Origin: an uncultured Collinsella sp.
Lineage (GTDB): Bacteria > Actinomycetota > Coriobacteriia > Coriobacteriales > Coriobacteriaceae
Assembly: GCA_958427145.1 (NCBI GenBank)
Contig: CAUAAZ010000009.1
Coordinates: 1-64,000 of the forward strand
Length of the DNA: 64,000 nucleotides
Direction of reading: 5' to 3'
The notes under the pieces were generated by a model. That model made no database searches, was not told the DNA's origin, and was given only the letters and a program-made list of their open reading frames with translations. This document shows, in pieces, positions 25,605 through 33,976 of this stretch. Each line of letters starts with the position of its first letter. The first letter of the stretch is position 1. The position numbers were made by a program, and so were the translations under genes.

Positions 25605-26979
25605 GCCGTCTCCTCTCTGCGAACGACGCTGCGGCAGACGCGAACGCGCGCGCAACGTCGGGGTTCGCAGGATAGTACACATGCGGGAAGCCCGCAACCA
25701 GGGACGGGGTGGTCGTCATGCACGGCCAGCCCTTGTCGCGCCGGGGCTTCTGCGCCCAGAAGTCGCCGCCCGGGCAGGTGGACTGCCAGTAGTGGAACTC
25801 GTGCGCGCGGATGCGTGTGCCGCACGGCCCGTAGAGCCCGTCGCGTTGGGAGTTGAGCTCCACGTACCCGAAATGGGACAGCCTTCCCCCGTTCTCGCTT
25901 GCGCCCTCAAGGGCGCCCGCAACAGGCCAGAGCCGCCCCTCGCTATCGGAGATTTCGCGCTGCAGGTACAGAAACCCACCGCATTCGGCGACCGTCGGCA
26001 TGCCGGATTCAACCGCGCGCCGCATCGCCTCGCGCATCGGCGCGTTCTCGGAGAGCTGCCGCGCATGGAGCTCCGGGTAGCCGCCCCCCAGATAGAGGGC
26101 GCTTGTCCCCCGGGGCAACTCGCTATCACACAGGGGGCTGAAAAAGGCCAGCTCGCAGTCCAGGTCCTCGAGCGCGCGCAGGTTCTCCTCGTAGTAGAAC
26201 GAGAACGCCTCGTCACGCGCGACGGCGACGATGGGCCGCGCTCCCGCGATCGGCTCCAACCGGTAAGGTTCCTCGCGGATATCGGGTGCCGTCGCCGCTA
26301 TTTCGAGCAAGCGGTCGACGTCGACGCTCTTTTCCACCAGCTCGGCCATCTTGTCGATGCGCGCGGAGAGCTGCTCGACCTCGTCGGCGGTCACAAGCCC
26401 CAGATGCCGGCTTTCGAGCGAGAACGCCTCGTCGGCGGGGATATTCCCCAAAACCGCGACGCCCGTGTGCTTTTCGATCGCAGGTGCCGCGTAGGCGCAG
26501 GCAGCGGCGCTCGTCTTATTCAGCACGACGCCGCGCACGTTCGCACAAGGCAGGAACTCGGCGATGCCGCGGATTACGGCGGCGAGCGATAAAGACGCCC
26601 CGCGCCCGTTCACCACTAAAACGACCGGCGTTTCCGTGTCGCGCGCAACCTGGTAGCTGCTCGCGTCGGCCACGCCGGGCGCCATGCCGTCGTAGAAGCC
26701 CATGACCCCCTCGAGCACCGCGACATCCGCGCCCGCGGCGCCGCGTGCGAGCAGGGCGCGCAGCGTCGGGGCGTCGGTGAAGAAGCCGTCTAAGTTGCCC
26801 GAGCGAGCACCCACAACGCGGCGATGAAAGAGCGGGTCAATGTAGTCGGGGCCGCATTTGAAGGCCGCGCATGCAAGGCCGCGGCGCGCGAGCGCGCGCA
26901 GGAGCGCGCACGTTACGACCGTCTTGCCGCTCCCGCTCGAGGGCGCAGCGACCATGAAGCGCGGGATGGACGTGCTCAC
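25597..26979 (-). CDS. cbiA: Cobyrinate a,c-diamide synthase
   Basis: Glutamine- and ATP-dependent enzyme that amidates the a and c side chains of cobyrinate. The 460-residue protein has the P-loop APSSGSGKTVVTCAL and FKCGPDYIDPLFH. Another family stretch is LEGVMGFYDGM. The glutaminase domain has its nucleophilic Cys in PTVAECGGFLYLQ and a His in RAHEFHYWQS. The start is a GTG at 26979 overlapping the cbiET stop by four bases. CobB is the name used for the aerobic hydrogenobyrinate enzyme; the CbiD, CbiG and CbiH partners here argue for the anaerobic route. Confidence 0.94.
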   Translation of the reverse strand: MSTSIPRFMVAAPSSGSGKTVVTCALLRALARRGLACAAFKCGPDYIDPLFHRRVVGARSGNLDGFFTDAPTLRALLARGAAGADVAVLEGVMGFYDGMAPGVADASSYQVARDTETPVVLVVNGRGASLSLAAVIRGIAEFLPCANVRGVVLNKTSAAACAYAAPAIEKHTGVAVLGNIPADEAFSLESRHLGLVTADEVEQLSARIDKMAELVEKSVDVDRLLEIAATAPDIREEPYRLEPIAGARPIVAVARDEAFSFYYEENLRALEDLDCELAFFSPLCDSELPRGTSALYLGGGYPELHARQLSENAPMREAMRRAVESGMPTVAECGGFLYLQREISDSEGRLWPVAGALEGASENGGRLSHFGYVELNSQRDGLYGPCGTRIRAHEFHYWQSTCPGGDFWAQKPRRDKGWPCMTTTPSLVAGFPHVYYPANPDVARAFASAAASFAERRRHG

Positions 26980-28379
26980 CGGGCACCGCCTTCCCCACCT
27001 GCGGCGTTGCAGTTAGCAAGCGAGACCACCTCAACGGATGGGTTCCCCTCGGCAGAGGGGTCCTCCCCGACAGGCGACTCAGCAAGCGCCCCGACATCGG
27101 CAAGCTCCTCGGCATTCGCGCCCGCACCACGCGCGCTGACGAGGAACACGGGGTTTTGCGCCTTCATAAGATGGTACGAGCCTACAGCCTCGGCGCGGGC
27201 GACCGACACCTGGCACGCCTCGAACCCCTTAAAGCGCGAACCCGAAAGGAGCGCGCACGCCTCGGTGAGCGTCTCAACGGTGACGCATGGCACGCACAGG
27301 CGAACCTGCGAGTTCTTCTCGAGCGCCGCCTCCACGATGGAGGGAAGCTCGCCCGCGCTCCCGCCGACGAACACGGCGTCGGGGACGGGCAGTTTCGCGA
27401 GCGCTTCGGGGGCGACACCGGGGACCGCATGCACGTTGCCGCACCCGAATGCATCCGCGTTCTCTCGGATGAGCCGCACGCCGGCCGCGTTGCGCTCGAC
27501 CGCCCATACTGACCCCGCTCGCGCGACAAGCGCCGCCTCGATCGACACGCTCCCCGTGCCGGCGCCGACGTCCCACACGGTGTCGGTCGCGGTAAGGCGC
27601 AGCTTCGCGAGCGCGACGGCTCGCACCTCCTGCTTGGTCATGGGAACGTCACCGCGGATGAAGAGCTCGTCGGGAATGCCCGAGGAAGCGTACGGCCAGC
27701 GGAAGCTCGCGGCGCGGGATGCGCTAGAGCCCACAGGCGACCCGGCGCCGCCTGCGAACTCGATAAACATCACGTTCAAGTCGTCAAACATCTGACCTGC
27801 GATTTCACTTGCGGTCGCACAGGTGATGCGCTCGTCGGGATACGACAGGCGCTCGGCAACCGTCACGAGCACGTCCCCGAAGCCCGCCTGCACAAGCTCG
27901 CCGGAAAGCCGCGAGGGGTCTTCCCCGCCCGACGTGACGAGGAAGAGCTCACCTGCGCGCTCGGCCTCGACCACGATGTCGCACGCCACGCCGTGAGCGC
28001 TCGCAAAGCGCCAATCCTGCCATGGACGCGCGAGGCGCGCGGCGAGATACGACGCTGAGCTTATGCCGGGAATGACGCGCACGTCCACCTGCGCGTTGCC
28101 GGAGAGCGCCTCCACCAGGCGGCGCGCGCCGCTGAACAGCCCCACATCGCCCGTCATCACGACCACGGCGCGCTGCCACGACGCCGCATCGGTGAGCGCG
28201 GCGACGATGTCCGCCGTCTTCACGAGCTCGCAACTCACCACGTCGGGCGGCACGTCGATGCCGGCAAGCGCGCGATGAGCGCCGATGACCACGTCGGCGA
28301 TGTCGATCGCGTCGAGCGCCGCGCGCGAGAGCAAGTCGGGGTTTCCGGGCCCCGCCCCGATGATCGTTACCTTTCGCAT
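26976..28379 (-). CDS. cbiET: Fused cobalt-precorrin-7 C5- and C15-methyltransferase/decarboxylase (CbiE-CbiT)
   Basis: Bifunctional corrin-ring enzyme. From the ATG at 28379 the protein is 467 residues. The N-terminal CbiE domain (about residues 1-195) opens MRKVTIIGAGPGNPDLLS and has VVVMTGDVGLFSGA and VIPGISSASYLAARL. The C-terminal CbiT domain (about 215-400) has the AdoMet loop VWDVGAGTGSVSIEAA and DAVFVGGSAGELPSIVE. The last 60 residues are acidic and Ala/Gly-rich and look disordered. This fusion is called CobL in the aerobic route. The start overlaps the cbiH 3' end by 13 bases, the longest overlap in the operon. Confidence 0.94.
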   Translation of the reverse strand: MRKVTIIGAGPGNPDLLSRAALDAIDIADVVIGAHRALAGIDVPPDVVSCELVKTADIVAALTDAASWQRAVVVMTGDVGLFSGARRLVEALSGNAQVDVRVIPGISSASYLAARLARPWQDWRFASAHGVACDIVVEAERAGELFLVTSGGEDPSRLSGELVQAGFGDVLVTVAERLSYPDERITCATASEIAGQMFDDLNVMFIEFAGGAGSPVGSSASRAASFRWPYASSGIPDELFIRGDVPMTKQEVRAVALAKLRLTATDTVWDVGAGTGSVSIEAALVARAGSVWAVERNAAGVRLIRENADAFGCGNVHAVPGVAPEALAKLPVPDAVFVGGSAGELPSIVEAALEKNSQVRLCVPCVTVETLTEACALLSGSRFKGFEACQVSVARAEAVGSYHLMKAQNPVFLVSARGAGANAEELADVGALAESPVGEDPSAEGNPSVEVVSLANCNAAGGEGGAR

Positions 28380-29110
28380 GGAATCTCCCGATACCCGCGC
28401 GGCGTGACCATACGGCCGCCTACGAGCTTCGTGTCCGCGTTGCCGACGAACACGGTGGTGAACATGTCGGCGTCGATCTCCCCCAGCTCGGAGAGCCTGC
28501 ACATGCCCGACTGCTGCCCCTCGCGCCCGATGTTGCGTACCCAGCCGCAGAGCGTGTCGGGGGCCTTCCATTCGAGCATAATCTTCGCCGCGCGTGAGAG
28601 CCTGTCGGCGCGCTTTCTGCTGCGCGGGTTGTACAAACAGATGCAGAAGTCGGCACTCGCGACGGCGGCGAGCCTGCGCTCGATGACCTCCCATGGCGTG
28701 AGCAGGTCGGAGAGCGACACGACCGCGAAGTCGTGGGCAAGCGGGGCGCCGAGCACCGCCGACCCGCTCTGAGCCGCGGTGGCCCCGGCGATAACTTCCA
28801 CGTCTACATCGGGGTAGTCCTCCGCAAGCTCCAGCACGGGGCTCGCCATGCCGTACACGCCCGCGTCACCGCTGCACACGAGCGCCACGGCTTCTCCACT
28901 CTGCGCGCGCGAAAGCGCAAGGCGGCACCGTTCGACCTCGTGCATCATCGGCGTCGCGAGATGTGCCGCGTCGGGCACAGCGGCGAGCGCGAGCTCCACG
29001 TATTTCGTGTAACCCACAACGATGTCGGACGCCTCGAGCGCACGCCGAGCCGCAATCGTCATGCCGTCGGGGCCGCCCGGGCCGATCCCCACCACGAAGA
29101 GCTTTCCCAT
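28367..29110 (-). CDS. cbiH: Cobalt-factor III / precorrin-3B C17-methyltransferase
   Basis: AdoMet-dependent methyltransferase that contracts the ring and methylates C17 (CbiH/CobJ). The 247-residue protein opens MGKLFVVGIGPGGPDGMT. It has VCSGDAGVYGMASPVLE and VIAGATAAQSGSAVLGAP. Further on are CLYNPRSRKRADRL and the C-terminal TTVFVGNADTKLVGGRMVTPRGY, all diagnostic for this member. An AAGGAG site lies five bases before the ATG at 29110. A GTG at 29113 is also possible but too close to that site. Confidence 0.94.
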   Translation of the reverse strand: MGKLFVVGIGPGGPDGMTIAARRALEASDIVVGYTKYVELALAAVPDAAHLATPMMHEVERCRLALSRAQSGEAVALVCSGDAGVYGMASPVLELAEDYPDVDVEVIAGATAAQSGSAVLGAPLAHDFAVVSLSDLLTPWEVIERRLAAVASADFCICLYNPRSRKRADRLSRAAKIMLEWKAPDTLCGWVRNIGREGQQSGMCRLSELGEIDADMFTTVFVGNADTKLVGGRMVTPRGYREIPCER

Positions 29111-30243
29111 CACCGCTCCTTAAACGAAAGTTCGATAGTTACCTTGGAAAACGCGACGGTCACGCCGCCGTGAGCGAGCTTCGGGAAGATAAGTTTGCCC
29201 CCGTCCGCGAGCGCCGCGCGCTCGCACACGTTGTCGACCCCCACCGTCGCGCGCACGAAATCAGATGGCGAAACGCTGCCTTCGACCTGCGACAACTCCT
29301 CTGCGGAATACGTCGCAAGCGGGATATTGCGCGCGCGGCAGAAGGCGAGCAGACCCTCCTCGTGCGCCTTCACGTCGATCGTCGCCGCCTCGCGCACGGC
29401 CGAAGGCGAGATGCCCGCCTGCCCGCACGCGAGAAGAAACGCCTCCCCGATCGCTTCGGCGCACGCACCGCGACGGCATCCTATGCCCGCAACGACGCAG
29501 GGCACGACAAGGCGAAGCGGCTCGGGCGCAGGCGCCTGCGCCCGCACGCCCGCCGGCTTCCCCGTCTCACCGGCGGGCACGACCTCGCCCGTTGTCTCCG
29601 CCACGCGATCGGACGCACCTGCATTCGCGCCAGCGAACGGCGACACGACGATATCGGCCCGAGCGCGGTCGGACGCAATGTCAACCCCCTCAGGCGGCTG
29701 TCCCGAAATCGGCATGTCGGAATAGAGCGCCACGCGCCCGCCAGAAAGCAGCCGCGCCGACACTCGCTTGATGGCCTCGGGATTCGAAACGGGGAGCCCC
29801 GCACAGCGCGCCCACGTATCCACCGCCCACACACCGCGGACGTCGGTCGCCGTGGTGATGACGGGGATGGCCCCTGCCGCGCGTGCCACAGTTTGCGCAA
29901 GCTCGTTCGCACCGCCCAAATGCCCCGACAAAAGCGGGACGGCAAAGCGCCCCGCCTCGTCGATCGCCACAACCGCGGGATCATTTGCCTTCGAGGCGAC
30001 ATGCGGCGCGATCGCCCGCACGGCGATGCCCGCCGCGCCCACGAACAGAAGCGCATCCGACGCTTCCCACGCGAGCGCCGTCCATGCGCGCAGGTCGGCC
30101 TTCCCCTCGCCGAAACCGCGCGAAACGGAAACGTCCCAGCCAGGGTCATCTTCACCTGTCTGCGCGCAATCGGAAAGCGCGCGTGCGGTGCGCTCCGCCA
30201 ACGCATACCCCCTCTCAGTGAACGCTATGCAGAAAACCCTCAT
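29110..30243 (-). CDS. cbiG: Cobalt-precorrin-5A hydrolase CbiG
   Basis: Opens the delta-lactone of cobalt-precorrin-5A and releases acetaldehyde, a step specific to the anaerobic pathway. The 377-residue protein has the N-terminal domain (LLFVGAAGIAVRAIAP) and the central DPAVVAIDEAGRFAVPLLSGH region. The C-terminal domain (VVAGIGCRRGACAEAI, then LATYSAEELSQVEG) completes it. A variable linker of about 60 residues rich in Ala, Gly and Pro joins the parts. Its ATG follows the stop of the cbiL remnant with no gap, so translation of the two is likely linked. Confidence 0.92.
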   Translation of the reverse strand: MRVFCIAFTERGYALAERTARALSDCAQTGEDDPGWDVSVSRGFGEGKADLRAWTALAWEASDALLFVGAAGIAVRAIAPHVASKANDPAVVAIDEAGRFAVPLLSGHLGGANELAQTVARAAGAIPVITTATDVRGVWAVDTWARCAGLPVSNPEAIKRVSARLLSGGRVALYSDMPISGQPPEGVDIASDRARADIVVSPFAGANAGASDRVAETTGEVVPAGETGKPAGVRAQAPAPEPLRLVVPCVVAGIGCRRGACAEAIGEAFLLACGQAGISPSAVREAATIDVKAHEEGLLAFCRARNIPLATYSAEELSQVEGSVSPSDFVRATVGVDNVCERAALADGGKLIFPKLAHGGVTVAFSKVTIELSFKER

Positions 30244-30477
30244 CTAGCGCACCACCATCGTCGAGAAGTAGCTGCCCCGATCGGGCACATCGTCGAGCGA
30301 GCGGTACACGCGCTCGCCCGGAAGCCCACAGTCCTCTACGAGCTCGGCACCGTCGAAGGCGCCCTCCTCGCGAAGAATGCGCTTCGTGTCCGCAAGCGAG
30401 CGGCGCGCCTTCATGACCACCTTCGTCCCCGGCCAGCCGATTGCGCGGCGCACCCCGTACAGAACGCCTTTACTCAT
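30244..30477 (-). pseudogene. cbiL: Internally deleted remnant of cbiL (precorrin-2 / cobalt-factor II C20-methyltransferase)
   Basis: The 77-residue product begins MSKGVLYGV, the usual opening of CbiL/CobI. It then jumps to the family's C-terminal stretch: VVMKARRSLADTKRIL, then CGLPGERVYRSLDDVP and YFSTMVVR. A normal CbiL is roughly 230 residues, so about 150 residues, including the whole AdoMet-binding core, are missing while the frame stays open. It overlaps the cbiD 3' end by eight bases and abuts cbiG, as an intact cbiL would in such an operon. The product cannot be an active methyltransferase. No second cbiL is in the window. Confidence 0.8.
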
Positions 30478-31654
30478 ACGTCGCCCCCAATTCCCCGATG
30501 ACTGCATCGGCGCCCGACGTGCGGAAAAGCTCGCGGCGCTCGGCGTCGAACACGACCGCGGCGATGTCGCATGCGCCCGCCGCGCGGCGGCGCAACCTGT
30601 CCTCGATTGCCGCGGCGAGCGAGGCGCGCGCAGCGTCCCCCACGCCGGCGGCCTCGATTACCTCGAGCGCCGCCGTGGTCGTGACCGACGACATGATCTC
30701 GCGCACGGTCTTCGCGCCCGCGCCGACCAAGGCCGCGTGGGCGGCCAGAATCTCCGCGCGGCAGTCGGCGGTACGCGAATGGGTGTCCATGATGCCGCCA
30801 GCGACCTTCACCAGCTTGCCGATGTGTCCCACAAGAAGGACATTGGTAAATCCTTCGCGAATGCAGCAATCAATCGCGTCGCCCACAAAGTTGGAGATGA
30901 AGACCACCGGCGCACCGTTTAGGTGGAAATGCCCCGAGATGAACTGCCCGCCGTAGTTGCCGGGCGTGAGCACGACTCCGCGCCGCCCCATAGCCGCATG
31001 CTGCCGAATCTCGAGCTCGATGCTGTCACGCAAGGCAGCGAGGCTGCGCGGCTCGACGATGCCCGCCGTTCCCAGGATGGAGATGCCGTCCTCTATCCCC
31101 AGGTGCGGGTTGAAGGTCTTTTCGGCAAGGGCCACACCCTCGGGTACCGAAATCGTCACAGCAATGTTTCCAGAAAAGCCGTGCGCGGCGCACACCTCAC
31201 GCACCGCCGAAGTAATCATCGCGCGCGGCGTCGCGTTGATGGCGGCCGCCCCCACCGGCTGCTCGAGCCCGGGCAACGTCACGCGCCCCACGCCCACGCC
31301 GCCATCGACGGAAACTTCCGATTCGTGCGCGGGCACGTCCTTGCTGCCCGCAGTACCCGTGCCCGACCCCGCATGTTCCACGCGCGCGTACACGAGCACG
31401 CCGTCGGTCACATCGGCGTCGTCGCCTGCGTCCTTTCGCACGGCGCACTGGGCGCACCCCTCGCCGATGTATGCATCGACCACGTCCGTCTCGACGGGCA
31501 GCCCGCCGGGGGTGACGATCGACACGCGGCCGACGGGCTTTCGTGACAAGAGCATCTCGCAGGCCGCCTTCGCCGCGAGCGCGGCGCAGCTCCCCGTGGT
31601 ATAGCCGCAGCGCAGGCGGGTCGTCCCGGTATATATGTAGTGCTCGAAGGCCAC
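30470..31654 (-). CDS. cbiD: Cobalt-precorrin-5B C1-methyltransferase CbiD
   Basis: Methylates C1 of the corrin ring in the anaerobic pathway. The 394-residue protein has RLRCGYTTGSCAALAAKAA near the N terminus. The family stretches PGLEQPVGAAAINATPR and GTAGIVEPRSLAALRDSIE are both present. Also present are TPGNYGGQF and LVGHIGKLVKVAGGIMDTHS. I chose a GTG start at 31654, two bases after the cbiF stop, because it gives VAFEHYIYTGTTRLRCGYT; the frame continues upstream without conservation. CbiD marks this as the early-cobalt (anaerobic) pathway. Confidence 0.93.
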   Translation of the reverse strand: MAFEHYIYTGTTRLRCGYTTGSCAALAAKAACEMLLSRKPVGRVSIVTPGGLPVETDVVDAYIGEGCAQCAVRKDAGDDADVTDGVLVYARVEHAGSGTGTAGSKDVPAHESEVSVDGGVGVGRVTLPGLEQPVGAAAINATPRAMITSAVREVCAAHGFSGNIAVTISVPEGVALAEKTFNPHLGIEDGISILGTAGIVEPRSLAALRDSIELEIRQHAAMGRRGVVLTPGNYGGQFISGHFHLNGAPVVFISNFVGDAIDCCIREGFTNVLLVGHIGKLVKVAGGIMDTHSRTADCRAEILAAHAALVGAGAKTVREIMSSVTTTAALEVIEAAGVGDAARASLAAAIEDRLRRRAAGACDIAAVVFDAERRELFRTSGADAVIGELGATYE

Positions 31655-31655
31655 G

Positions 31656-32447
31656 CTAGCTGCTCGCCTTCCGATACCCCGTGGCAAACGAAGGGTCGTA
31701 AAGCTTGCTGCGCTCGTACGACTCCGCTTGCGCGCCGTCGTGCGCAAGCCCGCCGCGAGCTCCGAGCACGCGGCCCACCACCACGAGCGCCGTGCGGTCG
31801 ATGCCCTCTCGCGCGCCCGCGTCGGCGAGCGTGCCCACTGTGCATCGCACCACGCGCTCCTCAGGCCAGGTCGCCTTGTACACGAGCGCCGCCGGCTCGT
31901 CGGAGCTGCGGCCCGCGGCCAAAAGCTCGGCGGAAAGCTCGGCGAGCATACCCGAGCTCAGGAAGATGACCATAGTCGAGCCGCTTTCCGCCATGGTGCG
32001 CATGCCCTCGCCCGCGGGCATGGGGGTGCGCCCGGAAAGCCGCGTGATCACGACCGACTGGCTGATTCCCGGCAGCGTGTATTCCTGGCGAAGCGCCGCC
32101 GCGGCACCGCAAAAGCTCGACACGCCGGGCACCACCTCGTAGTCCACGCCGCGCGCGTCGAGTGCGTCCATCTGCTCCTGGATGGCGCCGTATAGGCACG
32201 GGTCACCCGTGTGCAGGCGCACCACTTCCTCGCCCCGCGCATCCGCCGCACACATCACGTCGAGCACTTCCTCCAAGGTCATGTGCGCGCTGTCGTAGAC
32301 GACGCACGATTCCTTGCAATCGGCGAGCAGCTCGGGGTTCACAAGGCTCCCCGCCCAAACGACCACGTCGGCCGCGCGCAGAAGGCGCGCCCCGCGCAGC
32401 GTGATAAGGTCGGCGGCGCCCGAGCCTGCGCCAACGATATGAATCAT
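31656..32447 (-). CDS. cbiF: Cobalt-precorrin-4 / precorrin-4 C11-methyltransferase
   Basis: AdoMet-dependent methyltransferase acting at C11 (CbiF/CobM). The 263-residue protein opens MIHIVGAGSGAADLITLRGA. It has VVWAGSLVNPELL and VVRLHTGDPCLYGAIQEQMD, and then VVPGVSSFCGAAAALRQE and LSGRTPMPAGEGM. These are full-length CbiF signatures. An AAGG site lies five bases before the ATG at 32447; the upstream part of the frame is not conserved. It is the first gene of the 17-gene minus-strand operon, so the operon promoter should lie between 32448 and about 32640, but I see no clear minus-strand pair of hexamers there. Confidence 0.94.
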   Translation of the reverse strand: MIHIVGAGSGAADLITLRGARLLRAADVVVWAGSLVNPELLADCKESCVVYDSAHMTLEEVLDVMCAADARGEEVVRLHTGDPCLYGAIQEQMDALDARGVDYEVVPGVSSFCGAAAALRQEYTLPGISQSVVITRLSGRTPMPAGEGMRTMAESGSTMVIFLSSGMLAELSAELLAAGRSSDEPAALVYKATWPEERVVRCTVGTLADAGAREGIDRTALVVVGRVLGARGGLAHDGAQAESYERSKLYDPSFATGYRKASS

Positions 32448-32578
32448 CCGAGCCTTCCCTTCCCGTTTCTCATCGCAACCGTTTACGCCGCCCTTCGCAC
32501 AGCGGGCAAAACACGGCGCCCGCAGCGGCAATCGGCGCAAATACGCAGGCAGGAGGCGCAATGCCGCCCGCCCTGGCT

Positions 32579-32607
32579 TTGACACGTTCACAAGTGCCCA
32601 CTATCAT
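32579..32607 (+). promoter_or_regulatory. Sigma-70-type promoter of the cbiK-btu arm
   Basis: TTGACA at 32579-32584 and TATCAT at 32602-32607 are separated by exactly 17 bases. The pair lies just upstream of the riboswitch on the same strand. Confidence 0.8.
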
Positions 32608-32640
32608 AGTAAAAGTTTCGGCAACGAGCATATGACAATC

Positions 32641-32780
32641 GGATAAAAGGAAATGACCGGCGCGGCGCCCGCACAGCCCGCGCTGGCTTGCGGAGGGAAC
32701 CAGGTGGGAATCCTGGGCAAGGGACATTACTGTATAGGACGCGCGGGCGAACTGCCTCGCGCCCCAAGCCAGACTGCTTC
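32641..32780 (+). promoter_or_regulatory. Cobalamin riboswitch
   Basis: The conserved core features of the B12 aptamer are present in order: GGGAA then AGGTGGGAATCC (32702-32713), ACTGTA (32729-32734) and a B12-box-like AAGCCAGACTGC (32766-32777). The aptamer is compact. It lies between the promoter and the cbiK ribosome site on the plus strand, so it should lower expression of the chelatase and transporter genes when cobalamin is plentiful. Exact ends and the switching helix were not determined. Confidence 0.8.
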
Positions 32781-32905
32781 GCCTTTTCCTCACGGCATCG
32801 CCGTGGCGTTAGCTCCTTGTGAACCCCGAGGGGTGCGCTTTTCTTTCGCTTGTGCCGACAAGCAACTGTCGCCGGGGGACCGGCAAACCGAGGAAAGGAA
32901 AAACC

Positions 32906-33832
32906 ATGTCCGACCAGATGTCACGCCGCGGCTTCATGGGCGCCGCAGCAACCGGAGCCGTCGCGCTCGCCGGATTCGCGCTCGCGGGCTGCTCCAGCAC
33001 CTCCGCGAGTTCCGAGAAATCGAGCGAAAAGGAGAAGGCCGTGAAGCCGGTCATCCTCGTCACGAGCTTCGGCACGAGCTACAACGACTCGCGCCACATC
33101 ACCATCGGCGCCATCGAAGACGCTATCCGCGAGAAGTACTGGCAGGACTACGACATCCGCCGCGCCTTCACCGCGCAGATCATCATCGATAAGCTGAAGA
33201 AGCGCGACGGCATCACGATCGACAACATGACCGAGGCGCTCGACCGCTGCGTGGAAGACGGCGTGAAGGAAATCGTCGTGCAGCCGACGCATCTCATGGG
33301 TGGCCTGGAATACACCGACGTGAAAGACGAGCTCGACAAGTACGCCGACAAGTTCGACAAAATCTCGCTCGGCGACCCGCTGCTCACCTCAGACGACGAC
33401 TACAAGAAGGTGGCCGCAGCCATTAAGGAGAACATGGCGTCCTTCGACGACGGCAAGACGGCGCTGTGCCTCATGGGCCACGGCACCGAAGCCGATTCCA
33501 ACGCCGACTATGCCAAGATGCAGGAAGTGTTTAAGAACGAGGGCTTGACGCAGTTCTTCGTCGGCACCGTCGAGGCTGAACCGACCTGCGAGGATGTTAT
33601 CGCCGCCGCGAGCGCCGCAGGCTACAAGAAGGCCGTGCTCGCGCCGTTCATGGTGGTCGCGGGCGACCACGCGAACAACGACATGGCAGACGAGACCGAC
33701 CCCGACAGCTGGGCCGCGAAGTTCGTGGCCGCCGGCTTCGAAGTGACGTGCCTGCTCCAGGGTCTGGGACAGAACGTCGCGGTCGACGACATCTACGTCT
33801 CGCACGTGGACGACGCCATCGCCAAGCTGTAA
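32906..33832 (+). CDS. cbiK: Lipoprotein-type anaerobic cobaltochelatase CbiK
   Basis: Inserts cobalt into sirohydrochlorin in the anaerobic pathway (class II chelatase family). The 308-residue protein has SRRGFMGAAATGAVALAGF, a Tat-like twin-arginine signal, and a lipobox LAGC with Cys29, so it should be exported and lipid-anchored. The mature domain opens KPVILVTSFGTSYNDSRH. It has the metal-binding histidines in LMGHGTEADS and VVAGDHANNDMA. An AAAGGA site precedes the ATG at 32906. A periplasmic CbiK is known from Desulfovibrio. Export is odd for a cytosolic pathway; a role in handling tetrapyrroles outside the cell, next to the BtuFCD-type genes that follow, is plausible but unproven. Confidence 0.88.
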   Translation: MSDQMSRRGFMGAAATGAVALAGFALAGCSSTSASSEKSSEKEKAVKPVILVTSFGTSYNDSRHITIGAIEDAIREKYWQDYDIRRAFTAQIIIDKLKKRDGITIDNMTEALDRCVEDGVKEIVVQPTHLMGGLEYTDVKDELDKYADKFDKISLGDPLLTSDDDYKKVAAAIKENMASFDDGKTALCLMGHGTEADSNADYAKMQEVFKNEGLTQFFVGTVEAEPTCEDVIAAASAAGYKKAVLAPFMVVAGDHANNDMADETDPDSWAAKFVAAGFEVTCLLQGLGQNVAVDDIYVSHVDDAIAKL

Positions 33833-33841
33833 ACTCGCCGC

Positions 33842-33914
33842 GCACGGGGGCGCCGGTCGCGTCCCCGTGCAACGGGCATGCGCCTTCCCCGACTGACGGC
33901 GCATGCCCGTTGCA
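33842..33914 (+). terminator. Two adjacent GC-rich hairpins between cbiK and the next lipoprotein gene
   Basis: The first stem is GCACGGGG/CCCCGTGC (33842-33870). The second is a 17-base-pair perfect stem at 33868-33884 and 33898-33914 (TGCAACGGGCATGCGCC and complement). There is no T-run. They may stabilise the 3' end of cbiK mRNA or reduce read-through. Confidence 0.5.
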
Positions 33915-33976
33915 TTCGCATCCCGCCCGCCCACCGCACGGCGCGGGCGGTCGAAGCGATTGAAAGGAACCCCTCC

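Larger units (their letters stand above)
32448..32905. other. Divergent control region of the two corrinoid arms
   Basis: The 458 bases hold the plus-strand promoter (32579-32607), the cobalamin riboswitch (about 32641-32780) and short hairpins before cbiK. The hairpins include CACGGC/GCCGTG (about 32791-32805) and CCCC/GGGG followed by a T-rich stretch (about 32823-32845), which may be the expression platform. Nothing coding is seen. Confidence 0.65.
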
